In this document: positions 1 through 7,100 of the stretch, one piece after another
Layout of the letters: every line of letters starts with the position of its first letter
Numbering within the stretch: position 1 is the first letter of the stretch
NCBI GenBank assembly: GCA_003523545.1
Contig: DQAM01000015.1
Coordinates: 1 to 8,752 of the forward strand
From: Dysgonomonas sp.
Lineage (GTDB): Bacteria; Bacteroidota; Bacteroidia; Bacteroidales; Dysgonomonadaceae
Reading direction: 5' to 3'
DNA length: 8,752 nucleotides
The notes under the pieces: generated by a model
Seen by the model: the letters and a program-made list of their open reading frames with translations, nothing else
Database searches by the model: none
Told to the model about the DNA's origin: nothing
Program-made: the position numbers and the translations under genes

Positions 1-1014
1 TTGTTGGTTATCAAACGATTCATTTTAGAATCTGTAGTACCTGACGGTTCAACACATACACATAAGCTATCGTATTACGATGGCTTATGTGTTGAATACA
101 AAAACTTTATAGACACATATCGTAATGTGATAAAATCGAAATTTGCTAAACCTTTTCATTATCATAAAAGCTATGAATGTTCGGCATGTTCTTTTTTATC
201 ACGATTGCAGAATCAAGGTATATATTCACTTGAGGATATAACTGAAAAGAATGTGATAGATATTTTCGCCAGCGATGCCAGGCTTTGTCACAGTTATCAC
301 TTCAAAAGAGAGACAAGACGCGTATTTGATATCTGTGCCCCGTTTTATCCGACGGGAATATGCTCAAAAATCTCATCATATCTGCCTGAAACACGGAATA
401 CAAGGAAAAACATACAATATCTCACAAAAGAGGAAGTCAAAAAAATCAAGTTTGTGTTGGAAAGCGATTCGTCCCTCTCACTGCAACATAGAGCTATAGG
501 TTTGCTGGCTTTTTATACGGGATTGCGCAGTTGTGATATTGGAGCGCTAAGATTAGACCAAATTGACTGGGAGAATGATTTAATCCGTATTACCCAGCAG
601 AAAACCCGAATGCCACTGGTTCTTCCATTGCGGGCGATTGTGGGTAATGCCATTTTCGACTATATAACAGGACAAAGACCTAAATCGTCTGAAAACACAG
701 TATTTTTAACTGTAAATGTTCCATATAGAAAACTACAAAGCCCTAATCTATATGCAATTTGTGTAACTATTATGAAGAAAGCAGGCATCCGGAATCATCC
801 GTGCGACAAAAAAGGTTTTCATCTTTTCCGGCATCATTTAGCAACATCACTATTGGAAAAAGGGGTGGAACAACCTGTCATTAGTCAAACATTGGGACAT
901 CAGTCTCCGGAATCTCTCAATACATATCTGGGAGCTGATTTTATTCATTTGAAAGAATGTGCGTTAAGTATAAAGTATTTTCCTGTAAAAGAGGAGGTGT
1001 TCAATGGAATTTAA
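1..1014 (+). CDS. Tyrosine recombinase/integrase, first of three
   Basis: A site-specific DNA recombinase of the phage-integrase family, expected to cut and rejoin DNA at the element ends through a covalent 3'-phosphotyrosine intermediate. The N-terminal part (about residues 25-130) fits a SAM-like core-binding domain. The catalytic domain (about 138-320) shows the full active-site set: Arg176 in GLRS, Lys201 in the beta-hairpin, His274-x-x-Arg277 (HLFR), His300 in LGH and the nucleophile Tyr309. The length, 337 residues, is normal. The reading frame is open from the first base, where a TTG codon could be the start. There is no in-frame ATG before codon 204, so either TTG is used or the gene begins upstream of the window. 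It overlaps the next gene by 11 bp. A strong inverted repeat lies in codons 20-31. Confidence 0.85.
   Translation: MLVIKRFILESVVPDGSTHTHKLSYYDGLCVEYKNFIDTYRNVIKSKFAKPFHYHKSYECSACSFLSRLQNQGIYSLEDITEKNVIDIFASDARLCHSYHFKRETRRVFDICAPFYPTGICSKISSYLPETRNTRKNIQYLTKEEVKKIKFVLESDSSLSLQHRAIGLLAFYTGLRSCDIGALRLDQIDWENDLIRITQQKTRMPLVLPLRAIVGNAIFDYITGQRPKSSENTVFLTVNVPYRKLQSPNLYAICVTIMKKAGIRNHPCDKKGFHLFRHHLATSLLEKGVEQPVISQTLGHQSPESLNTYLGADFIHLKECALSIKYFPVKEEVFNGI
58..92. repeat. 16-bp near-perfect inverted repeat with 3-base loop
   Basis: The left arm ACACATAAGCTATCGT (58-73) pairs along its whole length with 77-92. Fifteen pairs are Watson-Crick and one is T-G (68 with 82), around the loop ATT. It lies in codons 20-31 of the first recombinase. 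It has no T-tract, so it does not look like an intrinsic terminator. A role as an mRNA hairpin limiting recombinase translation, or as a recombinase-binding dyad near the element's left end, is inference. The pairing itself is directly visible. Confidence 0.8.
991..997 (+). promoter_or_regulatory. Strong Shine-Dalgarno for the second recombinase
   Basis: GAGGAGG lies inside the end of the first recombinase gene, six bases before the ATG at 1004. It supports that start. It stands out because the other genes here have AT-rich leaders without such a motif, as is usual in Bacteroidota. It suggests independent ribosome loading at this overlap in addition to coupling. Confidence 0.65.
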
Positions 1015-1969
1015 ATCCTTTTTATCAGACATCCTTGCTGGTTACGTTGCCTACAGAAAGGCCTCTGGTCGTGATAGCATCAGTTATTTGTTGAATGTTC
1101 GCCATTTTGAACGTTATTGTGAAAAGGAATACCCTGCCGCAAAAGAACTTTCCCAAACAATGGTTGACCAATGGTGTAAAAGAAGGGATACAGAAAACTC
1201 TAATTCTTGTATTTCAAGAATATATCCTGTTCTTAGTTTTTTGCGTTATGCCAGGGCCAGAGGACTGATAAATATTCAGATACCAGCAGCGCCCCGTTCC
1301 ACTTCAAGAACCTATATACCGCATGCTTTTACAGTAGCGGAACTACAAAATTTCTTTCACTCATGTGATTCTATCAATGCTAAATATGGATTGATCGGGA
1401 AAATACAAAAAATCACAGTCCCTGTTTTCTTCCGACTATTATATAGTAGTGGAATGCGAACTACTGAAGCGAGACTATTGCGTAAAGAAGATATAGACTT
1501 GGAGAATGGAATTGTCAACATTAGATTCTCCAAAGGCTATAATCAGCATTTTGTTGTACTTCACGATACGATGCTGGATTTAATGAAAAAGTACGATGTC
1601 GCCATATCAAAAATAATTCCCAATAGAGTTTTCTTTTTTCCTACAAAGTCAAATAAGGGTTATCCTGGTAGCTGGGTAACCCGTATTTTTAGAAAATGCT
1701 GGTATGAAAGCAATAATGCAGCAACAATAGCTTATGAATTGAGACATCATTATGCGGTGGAAAACATTAATGGTTGGATTGGTCAGGGATTAACGACTCA
1801 TATGAAACTTTTATCATTAAGCAAAAGTATGGGACATACTAATGTTGAAAGTACCAAATATTATTATTCTCTGGTTCCGGGTCTCTCAGAAATCATTGAG
1901 AATGCTACGGGAGATACGTTTAACCAAATAATACCAAATCTACAAAACGATGAAGAAAGTTACCAATGA
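1004..1969 (+). CDS. Tyrosine recombinase/integrase, second of three
   Basis: A second member of the phage-integrase family, 321 residues, expected to act with its two neighbours in element movement. A core-binding domain fits about residues 5-95 and the catalytic domain about 105-305. Visible active-site residues are Arg152 (GMRTTEA), Lys177 (FSKG), Arg247 (YELRHH), His278 (MGH) and the nucleophile in the run Tyr286-Tyr288, with Tyr287 at the usual nine-residue spacing from His278. The box II motif, normally HxxR, reads Tyr244-Glu-Leu-Arg247, so the first His is replaced by Tyr. Such changes at this position are known in the family and need not inactivate it. The ATG at 1004 is supported by GAGGAGG just upstream. 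The gene overlaps the preceding gene by 11 bp and the following one by 20 bp. Confidence 0.88.
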   Translation: MEFKSFLSDILAGYVAYRKASGRDSISYLLNVRHFERYCEKEYPAAKELSQTMVDQWCKRRDTENSNSCISRIYPVLSFLRYARARGLINIQIPAAPRSTSRTYIPHAFTVAELQNFFHSCDSINAKYGLIGKIQKITVPVFFRLLYSSGMRTTEARLLRKEDIDLENGIVNIRFSKGYNQHFVVLHDTMLDLMKKYDVAISKIIPNRVFFFPTKSNKGYPGSWVTRIFRKCWYESNNAATIAYELRHHYAVENINGWIGQGLTTHMKLLSLSKSMGHTNVESTKYYYSLVPGLSEIIENATGDTFNQIIPNLQNDEESYQ

Positions 1970-3002
1970 GGCTCTCCTGATAGCCAAATACATACATGAC
2001 TGGATTTGTGTATATACTACATCAATACAGTCAAACAGCCCCCATACTGTAAGAAGACATATGATTACACTGTCATTGTTTGTCGACTTTTTGGAAAAGG
2101 AAAAAAAAGTCAATTCTTTATCTCTGACCGGCAAATGCTTTTCACGTAGTTACATTGAAGAATGGATTTTATGGATGAAAAATATGCGAAATTGCAGTGG
2201 AGAAACATGTAATGTCCGTTTAGCTTCTATCAGGGCTTTCTTGAAATACCTGGCAGGTAAAGATGTCTCATACCTTTCACTCTATCAAAGTTCAACGCTG
2301 ATTCCAAGACAAAGAGTTGTCAGGAAAAAAATAACAGGTATGAGTAAAGAAGCTATGAAAACCCTGATGTCTATACCTGATGTTTCAACAAAAACAGGAC
2401 AGCGGGATTTGGTTTTATTGGTTGTCCTTTACTGTACTGCGGGCCGGATTGATGAAATTCTATCAATAAAAATGAACCAGTTACATCTTGAGGCAAGTAA
2501 ACCTTATATTACGGTTATTGGAAAAAGACGTAAAATAAGGACTTTGTATATTCTGCCGAAAGCGGTGGCACATTTGAAAAAATATTTAAAAGAATTTCAT
2601 TCGGCAGAGCCAAATCCGGAGGCCTACTTGTTTTATTCAAGGAATAAAGGTGTAATGGGGAAAATGACACCTGAAAGCGTAAATCAACAGTTGAAAAAGT
2701 ATGCAGCCTTTGCACATCGTATTTGCAGTGATGTTCCGATTAAGTTACATGCACATCAAATCAGGCATGCAAAGGCTTCACATTGGTTAGAAGATGGAAT
2801 GAATATCGTACAAATCTCATTTTTACTTGGACATGCAAGCTTGGAGACAACAATGACTTATCTGGATATTACGACTGAGCAAGAATCGAAAGCATTAGCC
2901 ACGATGGAAGATGAAAACAAACAGTATATCCCTAAAAAATGGAAAACTGATTCCGATAGTCTTGCTTCATTATTGGGACTTAACAAAATCGTAAAAAAAT
3001 AA
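1950..3002 (+). CDS. Tyrosine recombinase/integrase, third of three (XerC/XerD-like)
   Basis: The most XerC/D-like of the trio, 350 residues. The N-terminal SAM-like core-binding domain spans about residues 8-115 and the catalytic domain about 125-310. The complete active site is visible: Arg166 (AGRIDE), Lys192 in IGKRRK, His269-x-x-Arg272 (HQIR), His295 in LLGH and nucleophile Tyr304 (TMTYLD). About 45 residues follow the tyrosine, ending in a Lys-rich tail, somewhat longer than in XerC/D and possibly used in protein-protein contacts. The ATG at 1950 overlaps the preceding gene by 20 bp with no clear Shine-Dalgarno, pointing to translational coupling. The next in-frame Met, in HMITLSL, would cut into the core-binding domain and is unlikely as a start. 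Confidence 0.88.
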   Translation: MKKVTNEALLIAKYIHDWICVYTTSIQSNSPHTVRRHMITLSLFVDFLEKEKKVNSLSLTGKCFSRSYIEEWILWMKNMRNCSGETCNVRLASIRAFLKYLAGKDVSYLSLYQSSTLIPRQRVVRKKITGMSKEAMKTLMSIPDVSTKTGQRDLVLLVVLYCTAGRIDEILSIKMNQLHLEASKPYITVIGKRRKIRTLYILPKAVAHLKKYLKEFHSAEPNPEAYLFYSRNKGVMGKMTPESVNQQLKKYAAFAHRICSDVPIKLHAHQIRHAKASHWLEDGMNIVQISFLLGHASLETTMTYLDITTEQESKALATMEDENKQYIPKKWKTDSDSLASLLGLNKIVKK

Positions 3003-3012
3003 AATATATTCC

Positions 3013-3038
3013 GATTTCAAAGCTCATTTGTGAAAATC
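3013..3038. repeat. Imperfect inverted repeat after the recombinase trio
   Basis: GATTTCAAA (3013-3021) can pair with 3028-3038 around the loop GCTCAT, with two single-base bulges (3030 and 3036). No T-tract follows, so a terminator is not well supported. It may be a weak 3'-end stem of the recombinase transcript. Confidence 0.3.
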
Positions 3039-3056
3039 TCTCAAGGCAGACTAAGC

Positions 3057-3088
3057 TTGACACAAAAAAAGTATCTTTCTTGTGTTAA
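3057..3088. repeat. Inverted repeat between recombinase trio and efflux operon
   Basis: Bases 3057-3069 (TTGACACAAAAAA) pair with 3076-3088 (TTTCTTGTGTTAA), with one G-T wobble, one A-C mismatch at 3066/3079 and a six-base loop. It is AT-rich, 55 bp past the trio's stop, and overlaps the -33 region of the next gene's promoter. It could be a transcript end, an operator, or part of the element's right-end recombinase site. The sequence does not decide between these. Confidence 0.45.
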
Positions 3089-3112
3089 TATAAAAAATAC
3101 TGCTTATATTTG
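3081..3112 (+). promoter_or_regulatory. Bacteroides-type promoter for the efflux operon
   Basis: TATATTTG (3105-3112) matches the Bacteroidota -7 consensus TAnnTTTG exactly. TGTG (3081-3084, within TTGTG) lies 20 bases upstream, in place of the -33 TTTG. Transcription would start near 3119, about 30 bases before the ATG at 3151. The inverted repeat at 3057-3088 overlaps the -33 element, so binding there could control this promoter. Confidence 0.6.
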
Positions 3113-3150
3113 CAAATTACTAACTCTATAAGTGAAATTTTATAATAAAA

Positions 3151-3609
3151 ATGAAGAAGGTTATATCAATATTTCTGTTGCTACTAATGCTGGTTATCGG
3201 GATGCATCCCGTACTTGCCATGCATTTCTGTGCAGGAGAATTATATTCCTTTGGAGTTTTAAGTAATGATATAGAAAAGTCCTGCTGCGAAGATATGGAA
3301 ATGCCGCAACAGGAAGACAATTCCTGTCATACTACCCCAAATGCGCAGGAAAATAACGTTTTGCCATCACATGAGAATTGCTGTGACATCCAACAGATAG
3401 AACTCTCAACGGACGACTATCAGCATCAGGTTCAGCAATTTAACCTGAATAAACTATTGCCGTCATATGAAAATGTATGGTTGGTTTTGAATATGCTTAT
3501 ACCCACAGAGAATGATGGCATTACAAAAATTAGTCAATACTTTCCGCCGGGAGGTCTCAGTTTACAGAACGTTGACCTTCTGACCTATATTTGTATCTAC
3601 CGTATTTGA
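3151..3609 (+). CDS. Secreted Cys-rich HYC_CC_PP-like protein
   Basis: A small exported protein (152 residues) of unknown biochemical function. A Lys-Lys N-terminus and a Leu-rich core lead to a likely signal peptidase site after VLA (residue 23). The mature part starts near HFC (His25-Phe26-Cys27), followed by Cys45-Cys46, Cys59, Cys77-Cys78 and, near the C-terminus, FPP (131-133) before a hydrophobic tail ending in IYRI. The order HYC, CC, PP is the signature of a Bacteroidota family named after those motifs; here Tyr is replaced by Phe. The paired Cys plus Met, His and acidic residues in between suggest soft-metal binding in the periplasm, which is inference from composition and from its place at the head of a Cu/Ag-type efflux operon. 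It is not a lipoprotein: no Cys lies at the cleavage site. The start ATG has an AT-rich leader. Confidence 0.75.
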   Translation: MKKVISIFLLLLMLVIGMHPVLAMHFCAGELYSFGVLSNDIEKSCCEDMEMPQQEDNSCHTTPNAQENNVLPSHENCCDIQQIELSTDDYQHQVQQFNLNKLLPSYENVWLVLNMLIPTENDGITKISQYFPPGGLSLQNVDLLTYICIYRI

Positions 3610-3647
3610 TTTGATAAATCCGTGGCTACCCTGCCATTGGTTTGAAT

Positions 3648-3679
3648 TTTGTGTATATCCTAAACCGGATGTACGTTAA
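3648..3679 (+). promoter_or_regulatory. Possible internal promoter overlapping a hairpin
   Basis: TTTG (3648-3651) is followed after exactly 20 bases by TACGTTAA (3672-3679), which matches TAnnTT of the -7 consensus but not its last two bases. The spacer contains an inverted repeat: GTATATCC (3653-3660) pairs with GGATGTAC (3667-3674), with one T-G pair and the loop TAAACC. The hairpin could instead be an attenuator or processing site between the first two operon genes. No T-tract follows it. The rest of the 124-bp gap (3610-3733) shows nothing else. Confidence 0.3.
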
Positions 3680-3733
3680 ATTGTTTATATCTAAAAACAA
3701 AGATTAACAAAATATTCATCAAATCAAAGAACA

Positions 3734-4153
3734 ATGAAACCATTTTATTTTCTGATTGGTATAGCTATGTCCACCGGCTATATCACAGGACGTTCCGTAT
3801 ATACTCATAATAGTACGGAAACAGTTCCTATTGATTCGGTTGTTCCCCAACCGTCAGTACCCCAATATACCCTTATCAAACATCTGATAGAGGATAAATC
3901 CGCTATTATACTTGATGTACGTACAGAGCAGGAGTATAATAAAGGTCATATAAGAAATTCTGTAAATATTCCACTGGATAAGCTGAATGATTCTGTTTTT
4001 TTCTTGCAAAAGGAAGAACCTATTGTAATAGTTTGCCGTAGTGGAAAAAGAAGTAAAGAAGCTAAAACATTTTTAACACATAAGGGGTTTATAAATGTGT
4101 ATGACGGAGGAGAATGGGAAAACCTGAATAAATTACTATTGGTAGATAAATAA
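3734..4153 (+). CDS. Exported single-domain rhodanese-like sulfurtransferase
   Basis: A 139-residue rhodanese-fold protein. Residues 1-19 form a short hydrophobic segment with a Lys near the front, fitting a signal peptide or membrane anchor, so the enzyme should face the periplasm. The domain (about 43-137) shows the landmarks LDVRTEQEY (60-68), GHI (71-73), IP (79-80) and the active-site loop Cys101-Arg-Ser-Gly-Lys-Arg-Ser107, the CxxGxR pattern of active single-domain sulfurtransferases that carry a persulfide on the Cys. It is followed by YDGGEWEN, the usual C-terminal signature. It ends 10 bp before the RND pump gene, so the two are very probably co-transcribed. A role in sulfane-sulfur or thiol chemistry linked to soft-metal stress is inference from context. 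Confidence 0.85.
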   Translation: MKPFYFLIGIAMSTGYITGRSVYTHNSTETVPIDSVVPQPSVPQYTLIKHLIEDKSAIILDVRTEQEYNKGHIRNSVNIPLDKLNDSVFFLQKEEPIVIVCRSGKRSKEAKTFLTHKGFINVYDGGEWENLNKLLLVDK

Positions 4154-4163
4154 CAATATTACT

Positions 4164-7100
4164 ATGCTTAACAGAATCATTAAATATTTTCTTGATAACA
4201 GAGTTATAACATTACTGTTACTCGTTATCGTTATTGTCTGGGGATTATCGACAGCTCCATTCAACTGGCATGGTGGCCTATTGCCACGCGATCCCGTCCC
4301 TGTGGACGCTATTCCTGATATAGGAGAAAATCAGCAAATTGTAGCCACCGAATGGATGGGACGTTCTCCGAAAGATATTCAGGAACAAATCACGTATCCG
4401 TTATCTACCTCGCTATTGGGAATACCCGGAGTAAAAACCATTCGTAGTACCTCCATGTTCGGTATGTCGTTTATTTATATCATTTTTGACGATAATATTG
4501 AATTTTACTGGAGCCGTTCACGCGTACTTGAAAAGCTGAACTCTCTGCCTGCCGGAACATTACCAGAAGGGGTACAGCCCAGCTTGGGGCCAGATGCCAC
4601 TGCTTTAGGACAAATATTCTGGTACACCCTTGAAGGACGTAACCCCGAAACAGGGGAACCAACCGGCGGATGGAACCCAGATGAGTTACGAACTATTCAG
4701 GATTTTTATGCCAAATATTCGATTTCAGCAGCCGAAGGAGTATCCGAAGTAGCATCTATCGGCGGTTTTGTGAAAGAATATCAGGTAGAGATAAATCCCA
4801 ATGCAATGCGCGCCTTTAACGTATCCATCATGGATGTGATGAATGCCGTGCAAAAGAGCAATCTGGACATAGGTGCGGAAACAGTTGAAATCAATAAGGC
4901 TGAATACCTTGTCAGGGGATTGGGATATATTAAAAATGTTTCCGATCTGGAAGAAGCCGTTATCACTGTCCGCAACGGAGTACCCGTTAAAATAAAAGAT
5001 GTCGCTTTTGTTAATCTGGGCCCGGCTACCCGTCGTGGAGGTCTGGATAAAGAAGGCGTCGAAGCTGTCGGTGGCGTTGTAGTTGCCCGTTACGGCTCAA
5101 ACCCGATGCAGGTTATTGACAATGTAAAAGCTAAAATACAAGAAATGGAAGCAGGGCTTCCTCAGAAAACACTGGCGGATGGTACCGTGTCAAAAGTTAC
5201 TGTTGTTCCTTTCTATGACCGGTCAGGACTGATACAGGAAACTATCGGAACATTGGAAACAGCCCTTTCCCATGAAATACTGATTTGTATTATTGTTGTA
5301 ATCGTATTAGTATTTAACCTGCGTGCATCGGTTGTAATTTCTGCCATGCTTCCTATAACGGTGCTGGCCACCTTTATCATTATGCGTTATACGGGGGTTG
5401 AAGCCAATATTGTCGCGCTGTCGGGTATTGCCATCGCTATCGGGGTCATGGTCGATGTCGGGGTTGTCTTTGTCGAAAATATTATCCGGCATATGGAAAT
5501 GCCCGAAAACAAAGGAATAACCAAAGGTAAAGCGTTTGTAAATCTGATACATAAAAGCGTTAGTGAAGTTTCGGGAGCAATTACCACAGCTATGCTTACC
5601 ACCGTTGTGAGCTTCCTGCCTGTCTTTGCTATGCAGGCGCAGGAAGGGAAATTATTCCACCCGCTGGCATTTACAAAGACTTTCGCATTGGTATCAGCCC
5701 TAATATTAGGATTGAGCCTATTGCCTACATTGGCTTATTTTGCATTCTCTATTAAAATAACTTCTGCACAAGTACGAAAAACAGCCAATATTATCCTGAT
5801 AGCCGCAGGTATCCTGTTGTTTATCTTTACAGGCGTATTTGCAGCCCTGGCACTTACCCTGTTCGGACTGAACAACTTCCTTGCCAACCGTTGGACGAAT
5901 AAAAAGATACCTACCTATATCAATATAGGCATCGCCATATTGGTTGCCGTCTATTACCTGACTGTTGAATGGCTGCCTATCGGGCCACAGGAAGGATTCT
6001 TCCTGAACCTTATATTTGTCCTTGTTGCTATAAGTGTAATTTTAGCCTTGCTATGGATATTGGTTATTTATTACGAACGCATCTTACGCTGGTGCTTGGC
6101 ACATCGTTGGAAATTTATGCTTATACCATTAGTTACCGTATTTTTCGGTATCATGATATGGTTGGGATTCGATACAACATTCGGCTTTGTCGCCAAGGGG
6201 TTTGAAGCCGTCGGCTGGAAAAATTTCAGACAGACTGCTTTCTGGCAGGCTTCAAGTGAACGTTTTCCCGGTATCGGTGAAGAATTTATGCCAAGCCTGA
6301 ATGAAGGCTCGTTCCTTTTGATGCCTACAAGCATGCCCCATACGGGTATAGAGCAGAACCTGCAATTTATTGAAACGCTTGATAAGCGCATCTCCAATAT
6401 TCCCGAAGTAGATATAACCGTAGGTAAGTGGGGACGTGTCAATTCGGCACTCGACCCGGCTCCGACCCAAATGTTTGAAAACACAATTAACTATCGTAGT
6501 GAATATATTCTGGACGAAAATGGACACAGGCAACGATTTAAAGTAAACCGTAATGGAGAGTTTCTATTAAAAGGAGGAGGAACTTACAATCCGGAAGATG
6601 GCTTTCGCCTGTTACCTGCCGATAGCCTTATCACGGATAGCAAAGGTGATTACTTCCGCCAGTGGCGTCCCCATATCAAAAAAACGGATGATATCTGGCA
6701 GGAAATCGTCAATGTATCTCACATGCCTGGACTTACCTCCTCGCCCAAACTACAACCGATAGAAGCCCGATTGGTGATGCTTTCGACAGGTATGCGCGCA
6801 CCGATGGGATTGAAAGTATCAGGGCCCGATCTGGAATCCATTGAACAAGGTGGAAAAGCATTGGAAACGGCCTTGAGAGATATTCCGTCTATTCTTCCAT
6901 CTACGGTGTTTTATGACCGTGCCGTCGGAGCACCCTATATTGAAATAAAACTAAACCGCCGGAATATGGCGCGTTATGGTATTACCGTGGCTGATTTACA
7001 AGACGTAATCAGTGCGGCAGTGGGAGGAATGCCCCTGACCACAACCGTAGAAGGACGTGAACGCTTTCCTGTGCGTTTAAGATATCCGAGGGAATTGAGG

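Larger units (their letters stand above)
1..3002 (+). mobile_element. Recombinase-in-trio (RIT-like) mobile element, core genes only
   Basis: Three different tyrosine recombinase genes lie head to tail on one strand and overlap by 11 bp and 20 bp, so they are almost certainly co-transcribed and translationally coupled. Three unlike tyrosine recombinases in fixed order and no cargo is the hallmark of RIT elements; Tn554-type transposons have a related two-recombinase set. The boundaries given are those of the genes. No terminal inverted repeats can be paired because the left flank is missing, and the right end probably lies between 3003 and about 3150. Catalytic residues look intact in the first and third proteins, with one substitution in the second, so the element may still be active. 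Confidence 0.75.

Noticed and set aside
275..499. 74-codon plus-strand frame inside the first recombinase
   Set aside because: It is an out-of-frame shadow of a gene with an intact catalytic domain.
3057..3088. Intrinsic terminator of the recombinase transcript
   Set aside because: The stem is AT-rich with a mismatch, and what follows is TAATATAAAAAAT rather than a run of T. It is kept only as an inverted repeat.
3126..3320. Minus-strand 64-codon frame across the start of the HYC_CC_PP-like gene
   Set aside because: It overlaps the promoter region and a well-supported signal peptide on the other strand, and its product has no recognisable features.
3669..3707. 12-codon micro-ORF (MYVKLFISKNKD) before the rhodanese gene, as a leader peptide
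   Set aside because: It has no ribosome site and no Cys/Met/His pattern to suggest attenuation, and an ORF this short is expected by chance.
5781..6114. Frameshift or gene fusion as the reason for the pump's extra length
   Set aside because: The frame is continuous, both flanking regions align in the same frame with CusA landmarks, and the added length is spread over several sites, so a single frameshift or fusion does not explain it.
6071..6484. 137-codon open frame on the minus strand inside the pump gene
   Set aside because: It lies wholly within the well-supported RND coding frame, its product resembles no domain I know, and it has no promoter or ribosome site. Other minus-strand frames at 5307-5602, 6252-6533, 7538-7915 and 8087-8633 are rejected for the same reason.
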